From contig NC_134137.1 in assembly GCF_033958435.1 (NCBI RefSeq), positions 62,636,001-62,700,000 on the forward strand: a stretch of 64,000 bases of DNA. Reading direction: 5' to 3'. The notes beneath the pieces were generated by a model. The model did not search any database. It saw only the letters and a program-made list of their open reading frames with translations, and was not told where the DNA came from. Numbering within the stretch: the stretch's first letter is position 1; each line of letters begins with the position of its first letter. Origin of the DNA: Carettochelys insculpta. Taxonomy: Eukaryota; Chordata; Testudines; Carettochelyidae. Below are positions 1-11,295 of the stretch, piece by piece. Made by a program: the position numbers and the translations under genes.

Positions 1-1560
1 AGAGCAGGGGTGGGTTCAAAACTAGGGGTGGGGTGCTGGGGAGCTGTTAGATGGGCCATGGATTCTGGATACTTCATCATGGACACTGGAGGGTTCATGG
101 TACCAGCCAGCATTGTTCTTGGAAGACAGAGAGAAGCCCCTCCAGGACTTGGAACATTCCCAAACAGTCTTACAAAATCTTTTCACTGGAGGACACAAGG
201 AGGAATAATTCTCTCTCCTCCTCTTAAGAGAAAAACTAAATCTAAAGCTGCTTCTGAAAGGAGAACAGGGAGCGGAATGAATAGAAGAGATCTCAGGTAC
301 CCAAGTGGCCTACTGCCTGTTCAAAGAGGTGCTGTTTCAAATGCAAATCTCACAACCTGTGTCCTCTTCTTAAACAACATTAATATACAGCACTTCTCCT
401 TTAATGTACACCTCTTCCAGGAACAGTAAACAATGTGGGGGTTTCTAGTGGGGAGAGCTGCCCCAAAAATGGACAATGTAGAAAACCCCAGGGCAATTAT
501 CTTAAATGTAACTAAACCTAAGGTTACTATTAGGCTAAACAAGTAACTAAATTCCCAGACAAACTGAGGGAAAGTATGAGACAAATCACCACACAGCATG
601 CCTCAATTCTATCTGTGGGTGATGAGAAGGAACTGAGGGAGACCGTGGCAGCGCTGCTCTTAAACACCCAGATCAGAGGTCACAGCTGAGGGGTACTGCA
701 AGGCCAAATTCTGCAGTTTTGGTGTGCTGGCTCCACGACTGCAAAGACTTTAGGAAGAAAGTAGTGCTGGCTAACCTGCCCGGTAGATAGCGTGAAATAC
801 CACCCCCACCCCCACCACCCCAAAAAGTATGAACTACCCATCCATCCCAATAGGTGACTACTTTACAGTTTCCATGGCAATATTAATTATTTTGTCACTG
901 TTCACTGAAAGAGAAATAGCCAACAAATGCAGATAGAGCATTGGGAGTGGCTTTCTCCTACTTACAACATGGCATTTACAAATGCAGTTATAAGCCCTGC
1001 AATTCTGCCCTCTCTCTCTCAATTGTTACATGCTGTGTGCACTAGCTTAGTTTCTGTTAGTTTGTCTTTGGGTTTTTTTGGCTACCTGTTCTTTCTTTGA
1101 GAGGTGGTGTTGATCTCTCTCCCTTTTCCTCTGGGTAGCATGGATTATTGCTTCCTTTATGGGGTCCATTTCAGGGGTTTGCTGTATGACCCACAGATAT
1201 GGGGTTCACTATGTGCCTGTTGTTGCCTGCATTGTCCAAGATGCGCTGCTGAGTGTAGGTAAGGCAGTGGCTGTGCTAACATAAAACCTGTTTCTTGACT
1301 AAGTGAATCTATAGTGATTTTCCTCATCCAGCAGCAATTTGTGAACTGTTCAGTACAAGAGAGACTGTGGGTCAAGAAGTTACTTGTTCAAGTTTTCCCC
1401 TTGCTCATTCCTTTACAGAAAGTTTCCCATTAGGGGAACATGTTTTCTCATGTTAGGATATTTCACTAAGCTGTAAGAATCCAAATGTGAGGTATGCTAT
1501 GTGTTTCTGAATAACTTGAACAGCCTTTAAACCGGATTTTAACCCTCCACAGATATTCAC
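1..1560. other. unremarkable intronic sequence
   Basis: I see no coding exon, RNA gene or recognisable transposon here. There is a short C-rich run (CCACCCCCACCCCC-like) near 802-820. Open frames here are short and have no family resemblance. Confidence 0.5.
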
Positions 1561-1564
1561 ACAA

Positions 1565-1705
1565 AAAACAAGTAGTCCTGTAGCACCTTAAAGATCAACA
1601 ATTTTATTTATTTGGTTATTAATTTATTAATTGCTAGTCTTTAAGGTGCCACAGGACTGCTTTTTTGGTGTAACTACAGACTAACATGGCTACCCCTCTG
1701 AGATG
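1565..1705 (-). mobile_element. turtle tRNA-headed SINE, tail-to-tail pair
   Basis: Read on the minus strand from about 1703, the sequence opens with the SINE head AGGGGTAGCCATGTTAGTCTG and continues into the body that ends AGTCCTGTGGCACCTTAAAG. A second body fragment in the opposite direction occupies about 1568-1612. The two body pieces (AGTCCTGTAGCACCTTAAAG and its complement) form an inverted repeat around an AT-rich loop. Confidence 0.75.
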
Positions 1706-2108
1706 AAATACAGTGTTTGTTACCTCTGAAAAAAAGAAACCCTGGTCATTGGAGGAGTTCCTGGTTACGCACTTCTGACTCAGTCATCCCTGAAAAGAAT
1801 ACTGGATTACAGAATAGTGGGGTGGGGGCCTGACCATCTAGGGACCAGTAGGGGACAGACCTTGCATCTGCACTTCCAGAGTCTGTCTCCCTGCCTTGCT
1901 GTACACGGTATCCCATTCACAAAGTAGCTACTGAAGGAATCCTCTATTGTAGCCCCTTCTTTTGTACCTGGACAGAAATAAGTCCAGGAGGTTGAGGAGT
2001 ACTTTCCTTCAGAGGAAGCAGAGACAGGTTCTAGAGATGAGTGGTGTGTGTCTGGAGAACAGCGCAGTGAAATAGCCCATACAGAAATAATCCCACATAA
2101 AGCTATGA

Positions 2109-2202
2109 GAAGTCCCATGGCACCTTTCAGACTAACAGATTTTTGGAGCATAAGCTTTTGTGGGCAAAAACCCATTTTGTCAGATGCACGTAGATCTGAG
2201 AA
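2109..2202 (+). mobile_element. SINE body fragment
   Basis: Body of the same SINE family without a clear tRNA head. It runs from AGAAGTCCCATGGCACC through the hallmark stretch GGAGCATAAGCTTTTGTGGG to CAGATGCACG. The sequence is diverged, so this is an old copy. Confidence 0.7.
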
Positions 2203-2429
2203 ACCAAGTGCAGATTCATCAAAGTTTAACTAATTAGTAATGGCTCCTAAGAAGCTTCTTGAAAGAGAAGGTGAAAGAACCCATGGTTTGGGCTGCATGA
2301 AACTGATGCTCCTTCAAGGTTCTTTTTCCAGGTTGGAGACCCATTGGCAGATATGTTGCCTATGGCTGCTGATGGCTGATCCTGCTGAAAGCCAGACAGT
2401 AGCTTTCTTTTCACTCTACTCTATTCACC

Positions 2430-3840
2430 TGAGGCCTGTGATGCGCTGGCAATGGACAAGCTGCCACATGGGTTATGCCATCTAACTGGTGACGAACAAC
2501 AGGGTCTGGACACCCCACTGTCACTGCAAGAATTCTGTCACAGTCCAGTAGCTCTCCACAGGCAGCAAGGCCTCAGGTAATGATGGGCTGCCACATGAAT
2601 TTTGCAAGCATTTCTGACATCTCATCAGTCTTGACATTTTTGTAGGGGTCCTGGAGTGTAATGAGGTAAAAGAGCTGTCCTTCAGTTACCGTAGGGCAGC
2701 AATCACTGCTGCACAAGAAAGGCAATCTCTATGACTTATGGAATTCAAGGCTTGTTTACCTTCATTGCTTGGATTACAAGATTTTTATCTAGAATCTTAG
2801 CCAACTGGCTGAAGGACTATCTGGACTCTCTGATACACCCTGATCAAAAATCTGATATACCCCTTCTGCTATATTTTTTTATAATTTGTTTGTAATTTTT
2901 ATGTATTACTATTAATAAACTTGGTAATTTGGATGTGTATGTGTCCAGAGAGATGTACTCCTATGTCATGTGCTGTAGCTGTAGAGATTGATTTATGACA
3001 TTTGTTTGCTTGCTTGCAATCAGCCTAAAGAAGACAAACGTACTCGGTCAGGATGTTGCTGAATCCCCATCAATCAGCATTGACAACTATATGTTAGAGG
3101 TCGTCCACCTCGGGTCCACCATCACTGACACCCTGTCATTGGACACTGAGCTAAATAGGAGGATCGGAAAAGCGGCCACAACTCTGTCCAGACTCAGCAA
3201 GAGAGTGTGGAATAACAACAAGCTGTACACTCACACCAAAATGCAAGTCTACAGAGCCTGCATCCTCAGCACCTTCCTTTATGGCAGCGAGACTTGGACC
3301 CTGTATGCCCGCCAGGAAAAGAGGCTGAACGTCTTCCACTTGCGCTGCCTCAGGCACATCCTTGGAATATCATGGAAGGACAGAGTGACCAACACCGCTG
3401 TCCTCAAGCAAGCTGGAATCCCAGCCATGCATACCCTCCTCAGGCAGCGTCGACTCTGCTGGCTTGGCCACGTCCACAGGATGAATGATGGAAGGATTCC
3501 AAAAGACATCCTGTATGGTGAGCTAGCCTCGGGCAAAAGACCTCCCGGACGCCCCCAGTTGTCCTACAAAGATGTCTGCAAGAGAGACCTCAGGAGAGGT
3601 AGACATCGAGCTGGACAACTGGGAAGAACTAGCGGACAACCGCAGCAGATGGAGGCAGGGGTTACACAAGGGCCTTCAGAAGGGTGAGATGAAGATCAGA
3701 CAGCTAGCAGAGGAGAAGCGAGCGCACAGAAAGCACAATAAGGACTTGCCAGACACCCACTACATCTGCAAGAGATGCAGCAAGGACTGTCACTCTCGTG
3801 TGGGTCTTCATAGTCACAGTAGATGCTGTAAATGAAGTCC
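2430..3840 (+). pseudogene. LINE reverse transcriptase remnant with C-terminal zinc finger
   Basis: This is the 3' part of a non-LTR retrotransposon ORF on the plus strand. The best preserved part (about 3020-3600) encodes the post-RT region, with KRVWNNNKLYTHTKMQVY, ACILSTFLYGSETWTLY, LRCLRHILGISWKDRVTN and LCWLGHVHRM, a pattern known from APE-type LINEs of fish and reptiles. After a frameshift near 3595 the reading moves to the next frame and ends in CKRCSKDCHSRVGLHSH, a C2H2-like zinc finger, followed by a TGA near 3833. Weaker matches to the RT N-terminus (GNDGLPHEF-like, about 2575-2610) suggest the remnant starts near 2430. The exact clade is not certain. A 5' endonuclease part of the same family sits at 18.4-20.15 kb. 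Confidence 0.75.
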
Positions 3841-3875
3841 TCAACTGAAACTTTAAAGGGCGCGATCCATAGTCT

Positions 3876-4460
3876 ATGCAGACTGAAGGATGCCTACTAC
3901 TATGTTTACTGCATCTGTCCATCTATCTGCACCCTGCCTGCACTGTGCGAGCCCCAGACCCTCTAGTAGTTAGTGCAGAGCCTGGCCCAGACCCCCATTG
4001 GATTCTCCCCCACCCCCACCGCACCATGCTAGGTCCAGCCCTTTCCCCAGTCTGCATGGGGCTTGGCTCAGACTCCCGAGAGAGCCCCCCACATCATGAC
4101 AGCCTCTCCCCCACCCAGCACAGGGCCCAGGCCAACACCCCCAACATAGCTATGTGCCTCACTGTGCCAGCCCCAGCCTCTTCCCTGGCTAGTCTGGGCC
4201 CTGGCCATGCCCTGCCCTGCCCCCCTACCCCACTGAGCCATCTTCTCACATTGTGCCAGCCCCAGTCCCTCCCCAGCCAGCACAGGGCTCAGCTCAGCCT
4301 CCCAAAGGAGGCCCCCTATACACCATGCCACCCTTAGCCCCTTCCCTGGCCAGCACAGGACCCGCCCAGCCCAGCCCCCAACAGAGCTCCTTCCCCATCT
4401 AACAAGTTTCTGTCTAGAACTTGCTTCCAGCCCAACTTCTGCTTGCAAGAGGAGCTGCAA
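3876..4460. repeat. C-rich low-complexity region
   Basis: The plus strand is strongly C-rich, with recurring words such as CAGCCCCAG, CAGCACAGG and CTTCCCTGGCCAG. The open frames here are proline-rich artefacts of composition. Similar runs occur at 9720-9910 and 40480-40830, so this is probably a degenerate dispersed GC-rich repeat. Confidence 0.55.
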
Positions 4461-5295
4461 TCAGGCCTCTAGTATCATCGAAGAGTGCAGCCCTTGACCA
4501 CTTACTGAAAATTATCCCTGTACTGGTACGTACATATACACAGATCTCCTTACCTTGGTAATTTCCACTCCAATGCATCTACACATGAAAGCTTTATCCA
4601 GATTTACCCATGAAAACTTATGCCCAAATAAATGTTAGTCTTTAACTTGCCACAAGGATGCCTACTTGATTTTGCAGTTACCCCTGCCTGTTTCTGACAT
4701 CCAAGGAAAGGGGCCAGAGGCTCACTGATTTAGTTAGCAGAGTGGCAGCCTTTTACCTCTGGTCTGCTCAGTGTTTGCTGAACTTTGACTCCCCACTAGT
4801 CTGAAAGTCCCTGGCCTTCTCCCCGTGTCACGCTCACAGAATGGACATAATTCTCACCTAATTTTGTTGGCATCTGGCTGATTAGAGAAGCTAGATGTCA
4901 TCCATTCTATAATGGTCTTTTTATGCCTGGGTGGCTTCTGCAAAGCTTATGACTGGACCAAACATTTTCCAGTTCATGGCTCTTAGTAAACTTGCTGCTT
5001 TAAATCCACTTGTACTGCTGAAGCACTTTTCTCCAGCAGCCTGTTTTCTGCCTTTACCTCAGGCTGGACTGACCAAGCTGTTCCTTGGTTGCTCTTCGTT
5101 GGTCAAGCTGGAAATTGACTACAGCTCTTGATGTTCAAACCAGGTAAGAACTATTTACAACGGGTTGGACAATAAACACAAGTGTTTTCCTAAGTATAAA
5201 AAGTGGGATTTAAGTGACTGCAAATGAAAACACACAGATCAAAGAAAGTTACTGAACAAAAATAAAACAAAACAGGTCAGTTAAGCCTAATACAC
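4461..5295. other. unremarkable intronic sequence
   Basis: No recognisable exon or repeat. The word TTAGTCTTTAACTTGCCACAAGGATG near 4636 resembles a worn SINE body but is too short to call. Confidence 0.4.
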
Positions 5296-5540
5296 TAACA
5301 GGGGTTCTCAACCTTTTTGAGATGGCGACCCATTTTGACAATTCAGTAAGACTTGTGACCCAAGGCAATTCAAAACTGGGGTGTGTGTATTGGGTGGGGG
5401 AGGGAGAGATTCTCCCTGGGAAAAAATTTTTTGTAAATCTTGATTTGCCTCTGCCCCCAGCCTCTGCCCTCACACGAGCACCACTGCTGCTTCCTGCCTG
5501 CGACTCGTAGAAAATCTAATGGTGACCCATAGAGAAGAGA
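5296..5540 (+). mobile_element. possible hAT-type MITE fragment
   Basis: The sequence starts ACAGGGGTTCTCAACCTTTT, the usual left end of a class of amniote hAT-derived elements, and continues with GCGACCCA and GTGACCCA words typical of that class. No clean right terminus or target duplication was found, so it may be truncated. Confidence 0.4.
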
Positions 5541-6980
5541 AGCTGTTACAAATCAGTTCTCGCCCTAGTTCTTATCTTCAATGCAATTATTCACAAAGCC
5601 AATCTTTCCTCTGACCTGGGCGCAGCCCTGTGCTCTTTCACCCATCTTGTTACAATTCTTTCTTTTCCACGTGTTCTAGCAAATCATCTTGGGTTAGGGA
5701 GCCACTTTCAAAAGCTATCTGAAGACCAACCATTCTTAGCTTCCCATCCCTTACATAACATTTTCCCAGGGCTGGAATTATTTGTTCAATTCTCCCTTCC
5801 TCCCCTACAGAAAAATACCAAATTCAAGATGTATTCCAGCACCAGTGGCATAGTCACATATCTTTGTAGAACCAACCACAGTTTGGGCTTACAGGAAAAA
5901 ACAAAATCATTTGCAGATCATTGACTTGACCACTGTGCCATAAAGTTTCTTAAGTACCGCTAGTGGCTTGCTCTAGGAGACCTAGGATTAAGAAAATAGA
6001 CTAATACTTCATATTTCTAATATCACATACAAGAATGATACGTGCGCAGAAATAGAATATATCCATTCAGGGGAATCACAGGCTCTTGAATGATAGGTTA
6101 TTTGCCTGTTTTGCATAAAGCATTTTCAAATTACGCATATTCACATTCAAAAACATATTTCCATAACATATGGGAGCACGATGTCTCCCCAGGATCTCAT
6201 TAAGAGAAATGGTGTGGACAAAAGGTTCCCTTGCAAGCTGAGCGGCAGCACATCTGTTCAGCCGCTTAGTGAGCCCTGCCCAGGGGCTCAGAACTGCCCT
6301 GCAGAGCTGCCAGGCTGGGGGAGGAGCCCTTCTCCCTCAGCTAAAGCAGCAGCTCCCTGTTGAGGATGGAGCAATGCATTTTCCTCAGCTGGCAGGGAGG
6401 GGCCATGAGGAGGAGGGAAGAAGGAAGGGAGTGAGCGGCTGCAGGAAGATCAGTGGGGTGGGGAGTTTGGGGAATCCCATCTCCCATCTGGGCTGCGGCA
6501 GTAGGGAGAGGAGTGAGAGCACTCAGATTACAGTGGATGCTTGTTGTGAGAGATCCAGCTCTCTACTCCTGGCTGGGTGGGGGAGCAGACTACACGGGGT
6601 AGGTTGGGGATAGGGGGGTGAATGAATGAGGTGAGTTTGGGGAGTTTGTTTGGAGTGACCTGACTCCCATTTAGGCTCTCACTCTCAGCACAGCAGCTCA
6701 CATCTTTCTAAGGCAGAGGAAAGACCCAGGACTCTCTCTTGGGCTGGGAGAGTCACGGGCAAGCAGGCTGCATGGAAGGATGCCAAAACTTCAGGTGGGT
6801 TATGCTGGGGTATGTGGCTACCTGAGAGATGGGGTGCTGCAGAAATTCTGTTGTCTCAATGTGAGAGAGAGCTCAGTCAGTCTTCCCTTTTCTTGTTGAG
6901 AATGAAGTGAGGAAGAGTTGCTAAATTACCAACTCACTGATGACATAATTACAAGAGCTGAAATATGCCAGGAAATAAAT
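5541..6980. other. no gene; GC-rich block of unknown nature
   Basis: 5541-6180 shows nothing recognisable. From about 6230 to 6860 the composition becomes G-rich, with words such as GGCTGGGGGAGGAGC and TGGCAGGGAGGGG, resembling the GC-rich cores of the MITEs elsewhere in the window. I could not find terminal repeats. Confidence 0.4.
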
Positions 6981-6982
6981 TG

Positions 6983-7220
6983 TAACAGAGCGGTAGCCGT
7001 GTTAGTCTATATTCCAGCAAAACCAAAAAGCAGCCATGTAACACTTCAAACAAAATAATTAATTAAGTGATAAGCTTCCATGGGACAGACCCACTTCTAT
7101 TTTGAGTCTGTTCTGGTAAGGCTATAGATCTGAAGTGGGTCTGTCCCACAAAAGCTCAATCACCTAATAAATTATTCTGTTAGTCTTTAAAGTGCTATAT
7201 GACTGCTGTTTTGCTTTGAC
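6983..7220 (+). mobile_element. SINE with self-complementary body
   Basis: The tRNA-like head ACAGAGCGGTAGCCGTGTTAG opens the element. The body is then present twice, first reading inward (AGCAGCCATGTAACACTT ... GATAAGCTTCCATGGGACAG) and then as its complement (AGTGGGTCTGTCCCACAAAA ... TTAAAGTGCTATATGACTGC). The RNA would fold into a long hairpin of about 85 bp per arm with mismatches. The copy at 13549-13753 has the same architecture. Confidence 0.8.
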
Positions 7221-7462
7221 AGGAAAAAAATAGAGTAGCACCTTGATATTTTACACTGTTAGATTTATAGAGCAAAACACAAAACAGTGAATCCTCTGCA
7301 GTTCTAGACCAAAATATGTTTTACCTAGTATCAGGAGGGAAAGATAAAGAGCTTGCTTTTCGCTGGGTTGAGTTGCTGGAAAGTGTGGGGTAAAAATGTG
7401 TTTGTTTGGCGGGAGACAGATCCAGGGGGCAGAAGAGGACTAAGAATGTCTGCATTAGCAAA

Positions 7463-7606
7463 TATCAGAGAGGTAGTCACGTTAGTCTGTATCTTCAAAA
7501 ACAAGAAGTCTTGCCTGCTTGCATCTGATGAAGTGGGTCTTTGCCCACAAAAGCTTATGCTCCAAAACACCTGTTGGTCTACAAGGCACCACAGGACTTC
7601 TTGCTG
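7463..7606 (+). mobile_element. turtle tRNA-headed SINE
   Basis: The head ATCAGAGAGGTAGTCACGTT is followed by GTCTGTATCTTCAAAAACAA and then by a body in the form GATGAAGTGGGTCTTTGCCC, AAAGCTTATGCTCCAAAACA, ACCACAGGACTTCTT. The first half of the foldback is nearly all missing compared with longer copies. Confidence 0.85.
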
Positions 7607-7609
7607 CAT

Positions 7610-8123
7610 TAGAAGATGTTAATGCAGGATCTGTCTTCACTTAGCTTTAGTGAATGAGTACTGGAGAAAAAGGTATAGCTCATGACAGCTGCACGATTAC
7701 ATTTCAAACAAAGTTTACATAGGCATTAATGGCTTAAGTTGGAAAGAAAAGGATTCCTCAAACAGAATATTTGCAGAGTATTGTAGATATCCAGTGCATA
7801 TTTTTTATGTTTTTAGTTAATGGCCATATCTTTTTATTTATATAACTGTTTTCAGTTTGCCTCATTTTGATGTGTTTACTAGCTTGAGTTGTTAAGAAAG
7901 CACGATAATACACGTACTCCAAGGATAGCATTATTTTCTTTTTATATGATTTTTAAATATCTTAAGCATTGTTCCTCAATTATTCCTTGTTTTAATATTA
8001 TTTTCTTCTTACATATTTATAAACTATTTAAAAACAGTGCTTCTTCAACTGTGTTCCATGAACAACTCACGAGCATTTAGAAAAATACACTGAGGGTACA
8101 TATTTTCTGTTATTAAAACCAGA
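7610..8123. other. AT-rich intronic sequence
   Basis: No exon or repeat recognised. The reverse complement of 8024-8095 (AAGTGCTTCTTCAACTGTGTTCC) resembles a stretch near 15290-15370, suggesting both carry pieces of one old dispersed repeat. Confidence 0.35.
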
Positions 8124-8125
8124 TA

Positions 8126-8939
8126 CACTCATCCCTCGTTTAATGAGTATTTACAAGTATTCGCTAAAATGAGGGACACACCACTTACCTTTGCTCACTA
8201 TGCAAGTGAACTTCCCCCGCTTACATGAGCCAGCTGCAAGGTCCCTGGCTGGGGGGTGGGCAGGGAGACCCACAGCCCCGTGGCTGGCTCAGCTCCAGCC
8301 ATGGGGTCCTTGGCCAGGGCACGAGGAGACCCGCAGCCCTGAGGCTGGCTGTGCTCTAGCCACAGGGTCCCTGGCTGGGGGACAGGGAGACCCCCCAGCT
8401 CTGCAGCTGGAGCTGAGCCAGCTGTAGGGTCCCAGGCAGTGAGATCCTCAGCCCCACCTGGACTGCTCCCAACACTCCCCCCCAGCAACTCCCCATGCAC
8501 CTGCCCAGTCCCAACACTCCCCCAGCCCACAACTCCCTGTGCAACCCCTCCCGCCCAGTCCACTCCCAACACCCACCCCCTCCCCTTCCAAACCTCCACC
8601 CACCCACTGCACCCTCCCCAGGTACCTCTGCTGCAGTCCAGAGAAACAAGCTGCCACCTCCTCCATGAGAGCCACCACCTGGTTTTAATCCTCCCTCCTG
8701 CACATGGCCCCAAACCGCCCCCAGCCTTTAACCCTCTGCAAACCCCTCCCCCGACCCAAGGTTCGCTTATCTTTCCAAAGCAGCGCCACATGCTGCCACT
8801 CCTTCCCTGAGTTTGGAGCACTAGGAACCAATCAGAGTCTTATGTGTATTTTAATGGTAATTTAATGTCCCTCTTACAAGTTTTTGCCTATGAGCAGAAA
8901 GTTGGGAACCAACTGTGGTCGTACAGCGAGGAATGAGTG
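8126..8939. mobile_element. TA-flanked MITE with GC-rich cargo (814 bp)
   Basis: The left end CACTCATCCCTCGTTTAA and the complement of the right end CACTCATTCCTCGCTGTAC form terminal inverted repeats. Both ends are bordered by TA, the target duplication of Tc1/mariner and pogo-type transposases. The interior holds about three tandem units of 61-65 bp (starting near 8240, 8305 and 8366, each with GGTCCCTGGC or similar), then a C-rich block. There is no transposase ORF, so the element is non-autonomous. Confidence 0.7.
8238..8432. repeat. short tandem array inside MITE
   Basis: GGTCC-initiated units recur at 8240, 8305, 8366 and 8428, a spacing of 61-65 bp. Each unit carries an AGGGAGACCC- or GGAGACCCGCAGCCC-like segment and a GGCTGGCT-like segment. 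The units differ from one another, so the array is old. Confidence 0.6.
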
Positions 8940-9390
8940 TACAATGTTACTTCTTCATTGCTATGATACCCGATTAAAATTACTTCATTTTGTTTTTGCT
9001 GCATATATTGCGGCTTTGGGGGGGTGGGGAGGAGGGTTGTCTGACAATTCATTTTTTTGAAGAAAATTTTCATAAGTGTTCCACATTAAAAATATTGTTT
9101 AGTGTTCCACGGTCTCAAAAATTTTAAGAGACACTGGTTTAAATATCTATTCATATTTAGGTTGGTTGGTGTGTGCTGGTGGTGCACATCCACCCACTAC
9201 CTTGAGAAATTTGCACATAAGAAATGTCAACCTGCCCAAGGATGGAAAATGTATGAGGGAACACTGGTATGGATGCCCTTAAGATAAGCATGGCTACGTG
9301 TGATGCCCATACTATGTGAGCAGTTTCAGAATTATTCAGGCAAGTCCCAATCAGATGAATAGGGATCTGGGACAAATAGATTTAAAAAAA
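8940..9390. other. unremarkable intronic sequence
   Basis: No gene recognised. A G-run (GGGGGGGTGGGGAGG) lies near 9018-9033. Confidence 0.4.
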
Positions 9391-9474
9391 AAGGATGATG
9401 CTCGGTCCTGCCGGGAGGGCAGGAGACTGAACTCTATGACTTCCCGAGGTCCCTTCCAGTTCTATGAGATGTGT
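9391..9474 (+). mobile_element. CR1 LINE 3' end fragment
   Basis: The segment carries the conserved CR1 terminus: CTCGGTCCTGCCGGGAGGGC, GACTGAACTCTATGACTTCC, CGAGGTCCCTTCCAGTTCTA. It is a severely 5'-truncated copy in the plus orientation, antisense to FNDC3A. Confidence 0.8.
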
Positions 9475-9699
9475 GTGTATGTACCTCTCCTTCTAATGGC
9501 ACATTTGACTATGGACAAAGGAAGTTTGAAAAGCTACACACGTGGACTCACAACAGGTATATGGAAAAGCTTTCCCTTCTCAGTCCAGCTTTTACCTCCA
9601 ACATGGAAATCAAAACTTCAGATTCATGACAAAAACTGTTGTGTGCACAGACTTCACTATGACCATGTGAGCTCACTATGACATCTTCTTAGGATCACA

Positions 9700-9912
9700 C
9701 AGAGCACTGTAAGGCTGCAGACACAGCATCAGCCCTGACTCCTGCCCACCCCATGGCTCCTGACTCCTACCTACCCCATGGCTCCACACACTGCCACAGC
9801 CCCAGCTGCCAGCCCCAACTGCAACTCTACACCTGGCCCCAGTCCTGACCTCCTAGCCCCATTGCTTTTACAACCCTGCCCCCAATTCTTCCCGCCGGCC
9901 TTGAGCCATGGC
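9700..9912. repeat. C-rich low-complexity region
   Basis: Imperfectly repeated words (CTGACTCCTGCCCACCCCAT, CTGACTCCTACCTACCCCAT, CAGCCCCAGCTGCCAGCCCC) make a degenerate pyrimidine-rich repeat. There is no coding signal. Confidence 0.5.
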
Positions 9913-11295
9913 CCTACTCCCAGTACCAGCTCCTGATCGTGGTTCCCAGTGGGAGAGGGCAGAGCTGTCCCATCCATAAGGCAATGTGGGGTACTTGTTC
10001 CACACCCTGCACTTTGTGGGGAGGGGTCTTGTGCCTCAGATGTGCAGAGAGGGGAGATGGAGGGGGCTGACACAGCAGCAGTCCCACGTCCCACATCCAC
10101 CACACTTAGTTTTTTTGTCTGCAGCAGCCCCCATGCCCCAGCTCTAGTTCTTCAAAGTTCTTTCTTCTGGCTGTTGGGGCTGCCTGCTGGCTGCTGCAAG
10201 GTCCTAGTGTTCCTCCATCGCACTAGTGCCACTCCAACAGTTAGCCCATGCAGCACAACCTGATCTGACTTGCCCTTCCAGGCTTCTACCTTGGAGGGAC
10301 AGACCCTTCCCTTTTCTGGCAATGGGACCCTCTATGAGTCTCCGTCAGGTCCCTCACCCATACCTCAAAACTGGTTTTCTCGAGTGCCCTACACTTCCCC
10401 ACTTTCACTGCCTTTTCTCCCCTCTCCCAGCACTGAGATAAGGGGGTGGCAATGCCACCAGACTATGAGAGGGCAGCCCTGATCACCCCTGCCTCAGGAT
10501 CCTCCTTGCCTTTTTCAGCTCTCTAGCCTTGAAATTCCCCTTCCCACAGTACCAAGGCCTAAGGTCCCACAAATCCACCACCATCCAGCAGTTCTGGCAA
10601 AATACAGAAAAGCAGCAGAGGGTTTCCACTGACTCCCACCATTTTATGAGCTTTAAAACTCAACCACCCTAAGTACTCTAAAATGTGAATGGTTAGAAAG
10701 ATTGCTTGAAAATCTGCCTACTGGGCATGCAGAATAACACCAGTGACACAAATCTGGGGGCATTTGGCCAAGCCTGAGTTACAGGCTGCTCCTCAAACTG
10801 GTTTCCTTCTGTTCTGATAAGCAGAGAGCAAGGTACTAAGCATGCCTGGATGAATCAGACAGATTTCATAGAATCCTCGATCATAACTAGGCCAGAGATT
10901 TCATTGAGAGAAATGGTGTGAGCTCAGTTAACATAAGTAAGGGCAAGTCATTCACAACCCTATTACACAAAATGAGTTTTGGAACAGATACCTATAAGGA
11001 TGCTACAATTTGAGAGTCCTGGGTGGCAATTTGATTTTGATGAGAGTCCCCTCCCCCTGACCCAAGACTGATTGCAAACTATGCATGTGAATGCTTCCTA
11101 GACAAGGCCCAGTATTAGGAGTCAGAGTGGAGAAATTAGGAGAGCGGTGTGGGGTGAGGAGATAAGTGCAGATGGGGGAAAGGAAAAGATTGGGGGTTCA
11201 GGGTGTAGAAGGCATAACTCCACCCCAGCTGCCTACACTCTGCTGTTCCTCCAGGCTCCAGTGCACCCCAGCATTGCACTACAAAACATACCTAC
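9913..11295. other. no gene recognised
   Basis: No exon or confidently named repeat. The word TTCATAGAATCCTCGATCAT near 10865 could be the tip of an antisense CR1 3' end but is too short to call. Confidence 0.4.

Noticed and set aside
3876..4460. Proline- and serine-rich open frames on both strands
   Set aside because: Explained by C-rich low-complexity sequence; no family resemblance.
8198..8821. A 207-codon minus-strand open frame and overlapping frames
   Set aside because: It lies inside the GC-rich core of a MITE and is Gly/Trp-rich with an internal repeat that mirrors the tandem DNA units.
10860..10900. Possible antisense CR1 3' tip (TTCATAGAATCCTCGATCAT)
   Set aside because: Only about 20 bases fit and no further CR1 words follow.
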